Positions 6,246 through 13,599 of a DNA stretch of 34,248 nt are shown here, piece after piece. The notes under the pieces are model-generated. The model was given only the letters and a program-made list of their open reading frames with translations. It was not told the DNA's origin and did no database searches. The stretch spans positions 1 to 34,248 of the forward strand of contig DATLNZ010000005.1 in assembly GCA_035536535.1 (NCBI GenBank). Reading direction: 5' to 3'. Numbering within the stretch: the stretch's first letter is position 1; the number at the start of each line of letters is the position of its first letter. Made by a program: the position numbers and the translations under genes. The stretch comes from Actinomycetota bacterium. GTDB taxonomy: Bacteria; Actinomycetota; JAICYB01.

Positions 6246-7490
6246 ATGACCCTGCAGCGCATCGTGTGCCTGCTAGCCGCGCTGGCGATCGCCACCACGG
6301 CCAGCGCTACGGCGGCCTCGCGCCGGCAGCCCCCCGCTCTCCTGGACCGGCCGACGGCCGCGGGGACGACGGCAGCCCAGAGCAGCAGCCTCGAGCACGT
6401 CGCGCAGGTCGAATACTCCGGAGGCAGTGACTTCGAGTTCGCCACGCTCGCCGGTCGCCGCTACGCCTTCGCGGGCAGGCTCAACGCGCCCGTGCAGGTG
6501 ATCGACATCTCCGTCCCCCATCAACCCAGGGTCGTGGCGCAGGTGCCGTGCTGGCTGAACCAGAACGACGTCCAGATCAGGGGAACGACTCTTGTCATGG
6601 CGGCCGACAGCCGTGGGACCTGCGTCATGTCCGACGGATCAAGCAGGCAGTTCATAGGCTTCGCCACCGCGGACGTCTCCGACCCCCTCAACCCGAGGGT
6701 GATCGGCATCGCCAACGTGCCACGGGGGGCGCACAACGTGACCCTGCACCCCGGGGGCCGATACGTCTACGTGTCCAACGCCGACTTGAGCGGGGTCAAG
6801 GCGTACATCCACATCTGGGACATCGCCGACCCGGCCCAGCCGAGGCTGGTCCAGAACTGGTTCTACATGCCGGGCACGCAGCCCCACGACATCACCTTCA
6901 GCGCGGATGGGCGGCGCGCGTACGTGGCCGCGATAGGACACACGGACATCGTCAACACCGAGGATCCGGAGCGCCCGGTGCTGGTGACGACGCTCGCACA
7001 CCCCGAAATCGAGATCTCCCACCAGGCCGACCCGACCCCCGACGGCAGGTACCTGCTGGTCTCCGACGAGGTCGGCGGCGGGGTCGTGGGCCCGGCGTGC
7101 CCGGGAGGCGGAATTCACGTTTACGACATCTCCGTGGAGCAGGCGCCGGTGAAGGTGGGAGTCTTCTGGGCGGATCCGACCTACGTGCGGGAGGGCGTAC
7201 GGCAGGGATGCACGTCGCACGTGTTCCGGATCAACCCCGACGGCAGAACGCTGGCCGTCGCCTGGTACACCGCGGGGGTCCACGTCATCGACTTCGGCGA
7301 CCTGCTGCGCGTCGGTGCCGCCGGAACGGGCGCCGCCACGGGGGCCGGAGCGCGCACCATCGCCTCCCACAAGCCCGCCAACGCCGACACTTGGGCGGCG
7401 AAGATGTGGCCGGAGGCGTTTCCCGGCTACGTGTTCGCAAACGACATGAGCCGCGGCTTTGACGTCTACAGGCTCACACCCGCCGCCTAG
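6246..7490 (+). CDS. Secreted LVIVD-repeat beta-propeller protein
   Basis: This 414-aa exported protein is made of LVIVD-type repeats, predicted to fold as a beta-propeller. A signal peptide covers residues 1-24 (ending TASATA). Blade strands of the form VQVIDISVPHQPRVV, IHIWDIADPAQPRLV and IHVYDISVEQAPVKV recur. Four successive blades open with a histidine: AHNVTL (H163), PHDITF (H214), SHQADP (H259) and SHVFRI (H325), so these side chains may line the central channel. No catalytic motif is recognised. AAAGG stands seven bases before the ATG. It is a divergent relative of the tandem pair at 20797-23471 but lacks their conserved C-terminal tail. It is followed after five bases by hsp20, although a functional link is not evident. 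Confidence 0.78.
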   Translation: MTLQRIVCLLAALAIATTASATAASRRQPPALLDRPTAAGTTAAQSSSLEHVAQVEYSGGSDFEFATLAGRRYAFAGRLNAPVQVIDISVPHQPRVVAQVPCWLNQNDVQIRGTTLVMAADSRGTCVMSDGSSRQFIGFATADVSDPLNPRVIGIANVPRGAHNVTLHPGGRYVYVSNADLSGVKAYIHIWDIADPAQPRLVQNWFYMPGTQPHDITFSADGRRAYVAAIGHTDIVNTEDPERPVLVTTLAHPEIEISHQADPTPDGRYLLVSDEVGGGVVGPACPGGGIHVYDISVEQAPVKVGVFWADPTYVREGVRQGCTSHVFRINPDGRTLAVAWYTAGVHVIDFGDLLRVGAAGTGAATGAGARTIASHKPANADTWAAKMWPEAFPGYVFANDMSRGFDVYRLTPAA

Positions 7491-7495
7491 AGGTC

Positions 7496-7966
7496 ATGGT
7501 CAGGCACATCAGGCGCACCGGCGACGGCTCCGACCACCTGGAGAGGCACTTCGAGGAGGTCATAGACCATCTGCTGCGCCAGTCCGGACCCCGATCGCGC
7601 CGCCGGACCTGGGCTCCCAACGTCGACGTCTATGACTGTCCAGAGGAGTACGTCGTGGTGGTGGACCTGGCGGGCATAGACCCCGAACGGGTGACGGTGG
7701 AGGTGGACCAGAACGACGTCGCCATCATGGGCGAGCGCGGACTGCCCGCAGACCGGGTGAACGGGTGCCGGGAGGGGGCGCCACTTCAGCTCGAGATCCC
7801 CTTCGGCGCCTTTGAGCGCCGCCTGCGACTGCCGCAGCCGATCGACTCGTCGGCCTCCAAGGCCACCATGGACTCGGGTCTGCTCACTATCAGGTTCCGC
7901 AAGGTCCCCCGGATTGCCAAGAGGGTCCAGATCGAAAGCCCCAAGGGGCCGGGCATCGCCGGATGA
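7496..7966 (+). CDS. Hsp20/alpha-crystallin family small heat-shock protein
   Basis: This is an ATP-independent holdase chaperone of 156 aa that binds unfolding proteins in the cytoplasm. The alpha-crystallin domain spans about residues 38-148, beginning PNVDVYDCPEEYVVVVDLAGI and reaching the conserved final strand motif SGLLTIRFRK. The N-terminal arm (HLERHFEEVIDHLLRQ) is short. A C-terminal I-x-I anchor is not clear. The GAGGT before the ATG overlaps the end of the upstream gene's stop region. The stop overlaps the lon start by four bases (ATGA), so Hsp20 and Lon are translated together; a holdase would hand damaged proteins to the protease. Confidence 0.9.
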   Translation: MVRHIRRTGDGSDHLERHFEEVIDHLLRQSGPRSRRRTWAPNVDVYDCPEEYVVVVDLAGIDPERVTVEVDQNDVAIMGERGLPADRVNGCREGAPLQLEIPFGAFERRLRLPQPIDSSASKATMDSGLLTIRFRKVPRIAKRVQIESPKGPGIAG

Positions 7967-10449
7967 CGCCGCCGGAACCAAAGCAGCGGCCGAAGGTCCG
8001 GGTCGTGGACAAGCGGCGGACGGAGGCGCCCTCCGCACCGACCGCACCGACCGCACAGGTCGAAGAGCTGCCCGTCCTGCCCCTGCAGGAGTCGGTGCTG
8101 TTCCCGGGACTGGCCCTGCCGGTGACCGTCGCGCGCGAAGCGTCGCTTCGCCTTATCGAACAGGTCGCCGGCGGCGACAGGATGCTGGCCACCGCCACGC
8201 TCAAGGCCCCCCTGACCCCCGATGCGGAAGGACCGGCGTCGCCCGAAGCGCTTTTCGAGGTGGGGACTTCCGCGCGCATCGCGGAGCTGCTGCGTCTGCC
8301 GACCGGCGCGACACAGATCGCGGTTCAGGGGCTGACCAGGGTCCGCTTTATCGAGTGGGTGAGCCGGGATCCGTTTTTGGTGGCGCGCGTGCAGCCGCTG
8401 GAGGAGACGCCGCCCACGGAGCGGGCGCAGGCGCTTCTCAGGACCGTGCTGACCACGTTCCGCAGGGTGGCCGAGATGGCGCCCTACATACCTCCGCAGT
8501 TCGCCGTGGCCGCCATGAACGTGCGCGACCCCGGTGACCTGGCCGACCTGCTCTCGGCGAACCTCAACATCGCGATTGGCGACAAGCAAAGGCTGCTCGA
8601 GGAGCTGGACGTCGAGCGGCGGCTGGAAGAGCTGGACTCCCTGCTCAACCAGGAGCTGGGCCTGCTGGAGCTGTCGATCAAGGCCCAGCAGGAGCTGTCC
8701 CAGGACGTGCAGCGGATGCAGCGCGAGCAGTTCCTGCGCCGCCAGCTGGAGGTGATCCGCAAGGAGCTCGGCGAGACCGACGAGCAGTCCGGGGAGATCG
8801 AGGAGCTGCGACAGAAGGTGCGGGAGTCCGGCATGCCGGACTCAGCGTGCGCGGCGGCCGAGCGTGAACTGGCTCGGCTGGACCGGATGCAGCGGGGGTC
8901 TCCCGAGGAGACGGTCACCAGGACATACATCCAGTGGCTGGTGGACGTCCCGTGGACGAAGCAGACCACCGACAACGGCGACCTCGACCACGCCAAGACC
9001 GTCCTGGACGCCGACCACCACGGGCTGGACAAGGTCAAGGACCGTATCCTCGAGTACCTGGCCGTCACGAAGCTGCGTCCGGACCGCCGCAGCCCGATCC
9101 TGTGCTTCTCGGGGCCCCCGGGGGTGGGAAAGACGTCGCTGGGACAGTCGATCGCCAAGGCGCTCGGGCGGTCGTTCGTGCGGATGTCGCTGGGCGGGGT
9201 CCGGGACGAGGCCGAGATCCGCGGCCACAGGCGCACCTACGTCGGCGCGCTGCCGGGACGCATCGTCCAGGGGCTGCACAAGGCCGGGTCGATCAACCCC
9301 GTGATGATGCTCGACGAGATCGACAAGCTCGGGGCGGACTTCCGCGGCGACCCCTCCGCCGCGCTGCTCGAGGTGCTGGACCCCGAGCAGAACCACTCGT
9401 TCTCGGACCACTACCTGGAGGTCCCGATCGACCTATCCCGGGTGATGTTCATCTGCACGGCCAACTTTCTGGACGCCATCCCCGGCCCCCTTCGCGACCG
9501 CATGGAGATCATCGAGCTGCGCGGCTACACCGAGCCCGAGAAGCTGGACATCGCCAAGCATCACCTGCTGCCCAGGCAGCTCGTCGACCACGGGCTGACC
9601 CCCAAGCGCGCGGCCGTGTCCGACGACGCGCTTCGCAGGCTGGTACGCGAGTACACGTCCGAGGCGGGGGTCCGGAACCTCGAAAGGCAGATAGCGTCGG
9701 TGCTGCGAAAGGTCGCTCGCCGCATCGCGGCCGGAGAGACCAAAAAGGTCACGGTCCGCGGCAAGGACCTGGACGAAATGCTGGGGCCGCCGCTCATCCG
9801 CGGCGACATCGTGTCCGGGCGCGATGAGGTCGGGGTGGCGACCGGACTCGCCTGGACCCCCGTCGGCGGCGACATCCTGTTCGTCGAGGCGGTGCTGGTG
9901 CCGGGCAAAGGCAGCTTCGTGCTCACCGGCCAGTTGGGTGACGTGATGAAGGAGTCGGCAAGGGCCGGGCTCACATACGCCAGGTCACGCTCCGCTCAGA
10001 TCGGGGCGCCGGAGAACTGGTACGACGACTACGAGGTCCACGTCCACGTGCCCGCCGGGGCGATCCCGAAGGACGGTCCGTCCGCCGGGGTGACGATGGT
10101 CGTGGCCATGGTGTCGGCGATCACGCGCAATCCGGTCCGTCGGCGGGTGGCCATGACCGGCGAGATAACGCTGCGCGGGAAGGTCCTGCCGGTGGGTGGA
10201 ATCAAGGAGAAGGTCATCGCGGCGCACCGGTCCGGCGTGAAGACCGTGATCCTGCCGCGCGACAACGAACCGGACCTGCGCGACGTCCCGGACCTGGTCC
10301 GCAAGGACCTGCGGTTCGTGCTCGTTGAGCACATGGACGAGGTCCTGCGGGAGGCTCTGGTGAAGCCGGTCACCGCCCTGAAGCCGGCGGAGTTGGTGTC
10401 GCCGTCGGGAACGGTCGCGCTCCGGGGCAGAGCCTCCGCCAAGGCCTGA
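7963..10449 (+). CDS. lon: ATP-dependent protease Lon (La)
   Basis: This is a full-length Lon, 828 aa, a hexameric cytoplasmic AAA+ serine protease that degrades damaged and regulatory proteins. After a ~40-residue variable start comes the LON N-terminal domain (LPVLPLQESVLFPG), a long coiled coil (around residues 200-290), and the ATPase domain with Walker A GPPGVGKT (residues 384-391) and the MMLDEIDK Walker B. The protease domain has the catalytic Ser in KDGPSAG (S707) and catalytic Lys in GGIKEK (K750), the expected 43 residues apart. Nothing is truncated. The start codon overlaps the hsp20 stop. No HAIR or CIRCE site was found upstream of the pair. Confidence 0.97.
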   Translation: MTPPEPKQRPKVRVVDKRRTEAPSAPTAPTAQVEELPVLPLQESVLFPGLALPVTVAREASLRLIEQVAGGDRMLATATLKAPLTPDAEGPASPEALFEVGTSARIAELLRLPTGATQIAVQGLTRVRFIEWVSRDPFLVARVQPLEETPPTERAQALLRTVLTTFRRVAEMAPYIPPQFAVAAMNVRDPGDLADLLSANLNIAIGDKQRLLEELDVERRLEELDSLLNQELGLLELSIKAQQELSQDVQRMQREQFLRRQLEVIRKELGETDEQSGEIEELRQKVRESGMPDSACAAAERELARLDRMQRGSPEETVTRTYIQWLVDVPWTKQTTDNGDLDHAKTVLDADHHGLDKVKDRILEYLAVTKLRPDRRSPILCFSGPPGVGKTSLGQSIAKALGRSFVRMSLGGVRDEAEIRGHRRTYVGALPGRIVQGLHKAGSINPVMMLDEIDKLGADFRGDPSAALLEVLDPEQNHSFSDHYLEVPIDLSRVMFICTANFLDAIPGPLRDRMEIIELRGYTEPEKLDIAKHHLLPRQLVDHGLTPKRAAVSDDALRRLVREYTSEAGVRNLERQIASVLRKVARRIAAGETKKVTVRGKDLDEMLGPPLIRGDIVSGRDEVGVATGLAWTPVGGDILFVEAVLVPGKGSFVLTGQLGDVMKESARAGLTYARSRSAQIGAPENWYDDYEVHVHVPAGAIPKDGPSAGVTMVVAMVSAITRNPVRRRVAMTGEITLRGKVLPVGGIKEKVIAAHRSGVKTVILPRDNEPDLRDVPDLVRKDLRFVLVEHMDEVLREALVKPVTALKPAELVSPSGTVALRGRASAKA

Positions 10450-10476
10450 CCGGCCGTTCGTACGTCCCGGCCGTTC
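10450..10476. repeat. Short direct repeat CCGGCCGTTC, two copies
   Basis: The 10-mer CCGGCCGTTC occurs at 10450-10459 and 10467-10476, starting right after the lon stop and just upstream of the putative ECF promoter. The spacing of 17 bases puts the copies on nearly adjacent helical turns. It may be chance in GC-rich DNA. Confidence 0.25.
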
Positions 10477-10484
10477 AGACTCGC

Positions 10485-10509
10485 GAACTTTTCGGCCTCC
10501 CGTCTCGTC
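10485..10509 (+). promoter_or_regulatory. ECF-type promoter candidate before the sigma factor gene
   Basis: GAAC (10485-10488) and CGTC (10506-10509) are separated by 17 bases, the GAAC-N17-CGTC layout typical of many ECF sigma promoters. Transcription would start about 30 bases before the ribosome site GGGGAGG (10532-10538). This would make the sigma factor self-activating. Confidence 0.4.
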
Positions 10510-10542
10510 GTCCCTGGTGACGGCAAACCGCGGGGAGGCAAT

Positions 10543-11100
10543 GTGTACGCCGTGGACCAGATCCGGACTCAGATGGACGAAGACGATCTGGACCCCTTGG
10601 CGGCCCGGGCCGCCGGGGGTGACCTGGACGCGTTTGAGCAACTCGTTCTGATGCTTCAGGGGCCGATGCGCTCGCTGTGCCGGCGGATCCTGCGCGACGA
10701 CCAGCTGGGCGACGATGCGGCGCAGGAGTCCCTCGTTCGGATGTGGCGCGGGCTCGGCGAACGCGACACCTCCGGGAGGTTCGTCGCCTGGGCCTTCACC
10801 GTGGCGCGCAACACGAGTGTGGAGATGCTGAGGCGGGAGGTTCGCCGTCCGGTCCCGGTAGACGAGGTGCCGGTGGCGGGAGATCCGACCGATGCACTGG
10901 ACCTGCGGCATGCGGTGCAGGCCGCGGTCGCCGCCCTCGAGGATCCCTTCAGGACGACCTTCGTGCTCCGCGAAGCGGGGATGTCCTACGAGGAGGTGGC
11001 CGAGGCAGAGGGATGTCCGGTCGGGACCGTCCGCTCCCGGTTGCACGAGGCCCGCCGCCGGCTGGCCGAGTCGCTGTCCCCATGGATGTTCGAAAGGTGA
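10543..11100 (+). CDS. ECF-family RNA polymerase sigma factor
   Basis: This 185-aa sigma-70 of the extracytoplasmic-function class has only regions 2 and 4. Region 2 runs about residues 25-95 (DAFEQLVLMLQGPMRSLCRR, DDAAQESLVRMWRGL, FVAWAFTVARN). A short acidic linker leads to region 4 (about 120-175) with the HTH MSYEEVAEAEGCPVGTVRSRLHEARRRL. It directs polymerase to a stress regulon in the cytoplasm. The start is GTG at 10543, four bases after GGGGAGG; a GTG at 10552 and an ATG at 10573 are alternatives. The stop lies just upstream of the membrane protein that occupies the anti-sigma position. No C-terminal SnoaL-like extension is present. A GAAC-N17-CGTC promoter candidate lies upstream. 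Confidence 0.92.
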   Translation: MYAVDQIRTQMDEDDLDPLAARAAGGDLDAFEQLVLMLQGPMRSLCRRILRDDQLGDDAAQESLVRMWRGLGERDTSGRFVAWAFTVARNTSVEMLRREVRRPVPVDEVPVAGDPTDALDLRHAVQAAVAALEDPFRTTFVLREAGMSYEEVAEAEGCPVGTVRSRLHEARRRLAESLSPWMFER

Positions 11101-11105
11101 ACGAG

Positions 11106-12035
11106 ATGATTGACGAAAGGCTTGACTCTCTTCTGCGCAGGGCACGACCCGAAGACCCGTCCGACGACGGCTTCACGGACTCGGTGATGCGCCGGGTCAG
11201 CCGGCAGGACCGGGGGCACCCCAGGTTTGGACGCGCGGCGGCCATCGCCATGGCGACGGTCGTCATGGCTGCGGGAGCCGCGGCGGCCATGCGCTCCACG
11301 CCCCCGGCGTCCGCGCCCAAGGCGACCTCTGCGCCGGCCCTGTCGGCGCCGTCACTGCCGGGCAGCCCGCTGCCGGACCCGCGCCGTGCGGTCGGCGCGG
11401 TCCGGCGCGAGGTGGAGGATCGCGCCCGGGACGCTGGGATTCTCCCGACCCCCTCCGGCTCGCCCAGCCGGGACGGCCGGCTGGACCACGGATACTCGTC
11501 ACCGCACACGGCGTGGGTCCAGCACCCTTCGGGGCTGCGGCTGGAGACCGAGACCCACGCCAACGAGCACTCCGGGGCACATCCGCTGCGCGTGACACTG
11601 TCACTCGAGAACCGCTCTTCGTCACCGCTGAAGGTCTGGACCTACACCGACTGCCCGGTGGGTGCGATGGCGTTGCTTCACGACCGGTCGTCGCCGGCCA
11701 GAGAGTTCCAGTGCACGGCTCCGGAGCAATCGCCGGACCACTCGTTTTCGATGGGACCCGGTCAGCGCCTGAGCTTCGACGTCCAGCTGGACCCGCGCCA
11801 GCCGGGCAACTGGGAGGTCATCGGCGGGTGCGCGTGCGGGACGGAGCAGGCGCCGGTCTGGACGCCGGCTCCCCGGCCGACGCCCATGGATCAGCGAGAC
11901 CCGCAGCGGTCGCCGTCGCTCGACCCCTTTCCCACGAAGCCGCCGCCCACCTACCGGCCGGCTCCCTCTCCGGACGACTCGAGCCGCGGGCCGGGGGGGC
12001 TGCGTACACCGCCGATCAGGCTGGTCGTGCGCTGA
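11106..12035 (+). CDS. Putative anti-sigma factor with extracellular BsuPI-like domain
   Basis: This 309-aa single-span membrane protein directly follows the ECF sigma gene. Residues 1-43 are a short cytoplasmic region (ERLDSLLRRARPED, FTDSVMRRV) of the kind that clamps sigma, but the HxxxCxxC zinc motif of ZAS anti-sigmas is absent. The membrane helix is residues 44-62. Outside is a Pro/Ala/Ser stalk, then a beta-rich region (LRVTLSLENRSSSPLKVWTY, GQRLSFDVQLDP, GNWEVIGGCACGT) that resembles BsuPI-type inhibitor domains and holds four cysteines, followed by a Pro-rich C-terminus. AAAGGTG sits about eight bases before the ATG; a GTG at 11097 overlaps the sigma stop and is an alternative. The anti-sigma role is inferred from position and topology. 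Confidence 0.6.
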   Translation: MIDERLDSLLRRARPEDPSDDGFTDSVMRRVSRQDRGHPRFGRAAAIAMATVVMAAGAAAAMRSTPPASAPKATSAPALSAPSLPGSPLPDPRRAVGAVRREVEDRARDAGILPTPSGSPSRDGRLDHGYSSPHTAWVQHPSGLRLETETHANEHSGAHPLRVTLSLENRSSSPLKVWTYTDCPVGAMALLHDRSSPAREFQCTAPEQSPDHSFSMGPGQRLSFDVQLDPRQPGNWEVIGGCACGTEQAPVWTPAPRPTPMDQRDPQRSPSLDPFPTKPPPTYRPAPSPDDSSRGPGGLRTPPIRLVVR

Positions 12036-12043
12036 CGCGGACG

Positions 12044-12078
12044 CACGAGGCGCGGCCGCAATGCGGCCGCGCCTCGTG
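12044..12078 (+). terminator. Perfect 16-bp hairpin terminator
   Basis: CACGAGGCGCGGCCGC and its exact complement flank an AAT loop, nine bases after the stop of the anti-sigma-like gene. It is followed by TACTTTGG rather than a full T-run. Very stable GC stems with poor U-tracts are usual terminators in high-GC bacteria. It isolates the sigma unit from the tRNA. Confidence 0.7.
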
Positions 12079-12093
12079 TACTTTGGCCTCCTC

Positions 12094-12167
12094 GGGGACG
12101 TGGTGCAGCCTGGTTAGCACGCAGGCCTTTCACGCCTGAAACGCGGGTTCGAATCCCGTCGTCCCTA
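12094..12167 (+). tRNA. tRNA-Glu (anticodon UUC)
   Basis: A complete cloverleaf of 74 bases: acceptor GGGGACG pairing with CGTCCCT, D-stem GTGC/GCAC with a GG-containing loop, anticodon stem CAGGC/GCCTG around CTTTCAC (anticodon TTC), a 4-base variable loop, and T-arm GCGGG-TTCGAAT-CCCGT. The U11-A24 pair and missing base 47 match glutamate identity. G1-U72 and A73 also occur in other bacterial and plastid tRNA-Glu. CCA is not encoded. Confidence 0.95.
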
Positions 12168-12198
12168 CGGCGGCCATTTCGAGGGCGAGGACGGTCGA

Positions 12199-13227
12199 GT
12201 GCGAGTCGGCTTCGGCCTGATCACGTGTCAAAGGCACCCGGGCGACACCCGGTCCGACGCCGACGTCTACCGCGAGGCGGTGGAGCTGTCCGTGCTGGCG
12301 GAGAAGTCCGGGTTCGACTCCGTGTGGACGTCCGAGCACCACTTCCTCGACGACGGCTACATGCCCTCGCTGCTGGTCCTGTCGGCGGCAATCGCCCAGG
12401 CCACGCAGCGCATCACCATCGGCACCGGCGTCCTGCTGGCCCCGCTGCACCACCCGCTTCGGCTCGCCGAGGACGCCGCCACGGTCCAGCTTCTGTCCGG
12501 CGGCCGCCTGGTTCTCGGGATCGGGGCGGGGTGGCGTCCGGAGGAGTTCGAGGTGCTGGGGGTGCCGCTGGGCGAGCGCGCTTCGAGGCTGCGCGAGACG
12601 GTGGCGATCCTGCGCGGCGCCTGGGGGCCGGGAGCCTTCTCGCATGAGGGCCGGCACTGGCGCCTGGACCGGGTCAACGTCACGCCCAAGCCCCACGTCC
12701 CGATCCCGCTGTGGATAGGCGGCTTCGCCGAGCCGGCAATACGACGCGCCGGGCGCATCGCCGACGGGTTCCTGGGGTCTTCGTCCGGGACGTCCGGCAT
12801 CGACGGGTTCCGGCGGGCGCACAAGCTGGCGATGGAGGGACTCCGGCAGGCCGGACGCGATCCCTCCGACTTCCGCTTCGGACTGCACGTTCCTGTGTTC
12901 GCGTGGGACGAAGGCGACGCGTGGGAGTTGGTGAAGCCGTGGTACCACTACCTGCGCTGGAAGTACCCCGACATGGGGGCCGCCCGGGGCTCCGATACCG
13001 CGGCGTCGCCCCCGCCGCTCACCGCCGACGAGGAGGCACAGTTGCGGTCGACGATCATCTGCGGGACGCCGGAACAGGTCGTCGAGGAGCTGAAGCAGTT
13101 TCGGGACGCTCTGGGCGACGACGTCCACTTCATCTGCAGGTCCTACTTCTCCGGCATGCCGCTGGACGTCCAGTCGCGGGCTGTCGAGATCATCGGCTCC
13201 CGCGTGATCCCGGCCCTGAGGTCCTGA
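12199..13227 (+). CDS. LLM-class F420-dependent oxidoreductase (luciferase-like)
   Basis: This is a 342-aa TIM-barrel flavin/F420 enzyme of the bacterial luciferase superfamily. It begins VRVGFGLITCQRHPGD and shows FDSVWTSEHHFLDDGY, ITIGTGVLLAPLHHP, a GGRLVLGIGAGWRPEEFEVLGV segment and PLWIGGFAEPAIRRAGRIADG, all typical of the family. These enzymes transfer hydride to or from coenzyme F420 (or FMN) on diverse small substrates; substrate cannot be read from sequence. The start is GTG at 12199 with GAGG eight bases upstream. The next gene follows after two bases. F420 use fits the actinobacterial assignment. Confidence 0.88.
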   Translation: MRVGFGLITCQRHPGDTRSDADVYREAVELSVLAEKSGFDSVWTSEHHFLDDGYMPSLLVLSAAIAQATQRITIGTGVLLAPLHHPLRLAEDAATVQLLSGGRLVLGIGAGWRPEEFEVLGVPLGERASRLRETVAILRGAWGPGAFSHEGRHWRLDRVNVTPKPHVPIPLWIGGFAEPAIRRAGRIADGFLGSSSGTSGIDGFRRAHKLAMEGLRQAGRDPSDFRFGLHVPVFAWDEGDAWELVKPWYHYLRWKYPDMGAARGSDTAASPPPLTADEEAQLRSTIICGTPEQVVEELKQFRDALGDDVHFICRSYFSGMPLDVQSRAVEIIGSRVIPALRS

Positions 13228-13229
13228 GC

Positions 13230-13589
13230 ATGTTTCGCGCGTTCCACGGCGTCTGGGCCTACGTGGTGGTTGCGGTCAACCTCGCCGTCGGGCTCTGGGG
13301 CCTGGGATGGGTCCGAAAGCGGATGCCACCACCGAGGACGTTCTGGAAGGCCGTGGTCGCCGGCCAGGCGGTGCTGGCGGTTCAGGTGGTCGCGGGCGTG
13401 ATCCTGCTCAACCAGCTGGGGGCCGAACCCGGATTCCACGTCTTCTACGGCTTTGTAGTGCTGATCGCGGCTGCACTGTCGTGGGCATTTCGGGGGGACT
13501 CACCGAGGAGGGCGGTCACGGTGGCCTCGATCGTGGCCCTGTTCGTGGGTGCGGTGTCGGTGCGCGCGATGCTCACAGCTGGCCGCTGA
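13230..13589 (+). CDS. Small four-helix integral membrane protein
   Basis: This 119-aa protein is predicted to have four membrane helices: about residues 9-28 (WAYVVVAVNLAVGLWGLGWV), 38-60, 70-88 (HVFYGFVVLIAAALSWAF) and 97-115. Short basic loops (RKRMPPPR, RGDSPRRA) suggest both ends are cytoplasmic or nearly so. I do not recognise a functional motif. It starts two bases after the oxidoreductase stop and ends 10 bases before the HAD gene, so it belongs to that operon. It resembles small helical-bundle membrane proteins with His and Gly in the helices, but no cofactor site can be claimed. Confidence 0.75.
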   Translation: MFRAFHGVWAYVVVAVNLAVGLWGLGWVRKRMPPPRTFWKAVVAGQAVLAVQVVAGVILLNQLGAEPGFHVFYGFVVLIAAALSWAFRGDSPRRAVTVASIVALFVGAVSVRAMLTAGR

Positions 13590-13599
13590 AGGCAGACAG

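Noticed and set aside
12094-12167. G1-U72 pair and A73 in tRNA-Glu as signs of a pseudogene
   Set aside because: The same features occur in functional cyanobacterial and plastid tRNA-Glu, and the rest of the cloverleaf is intact.
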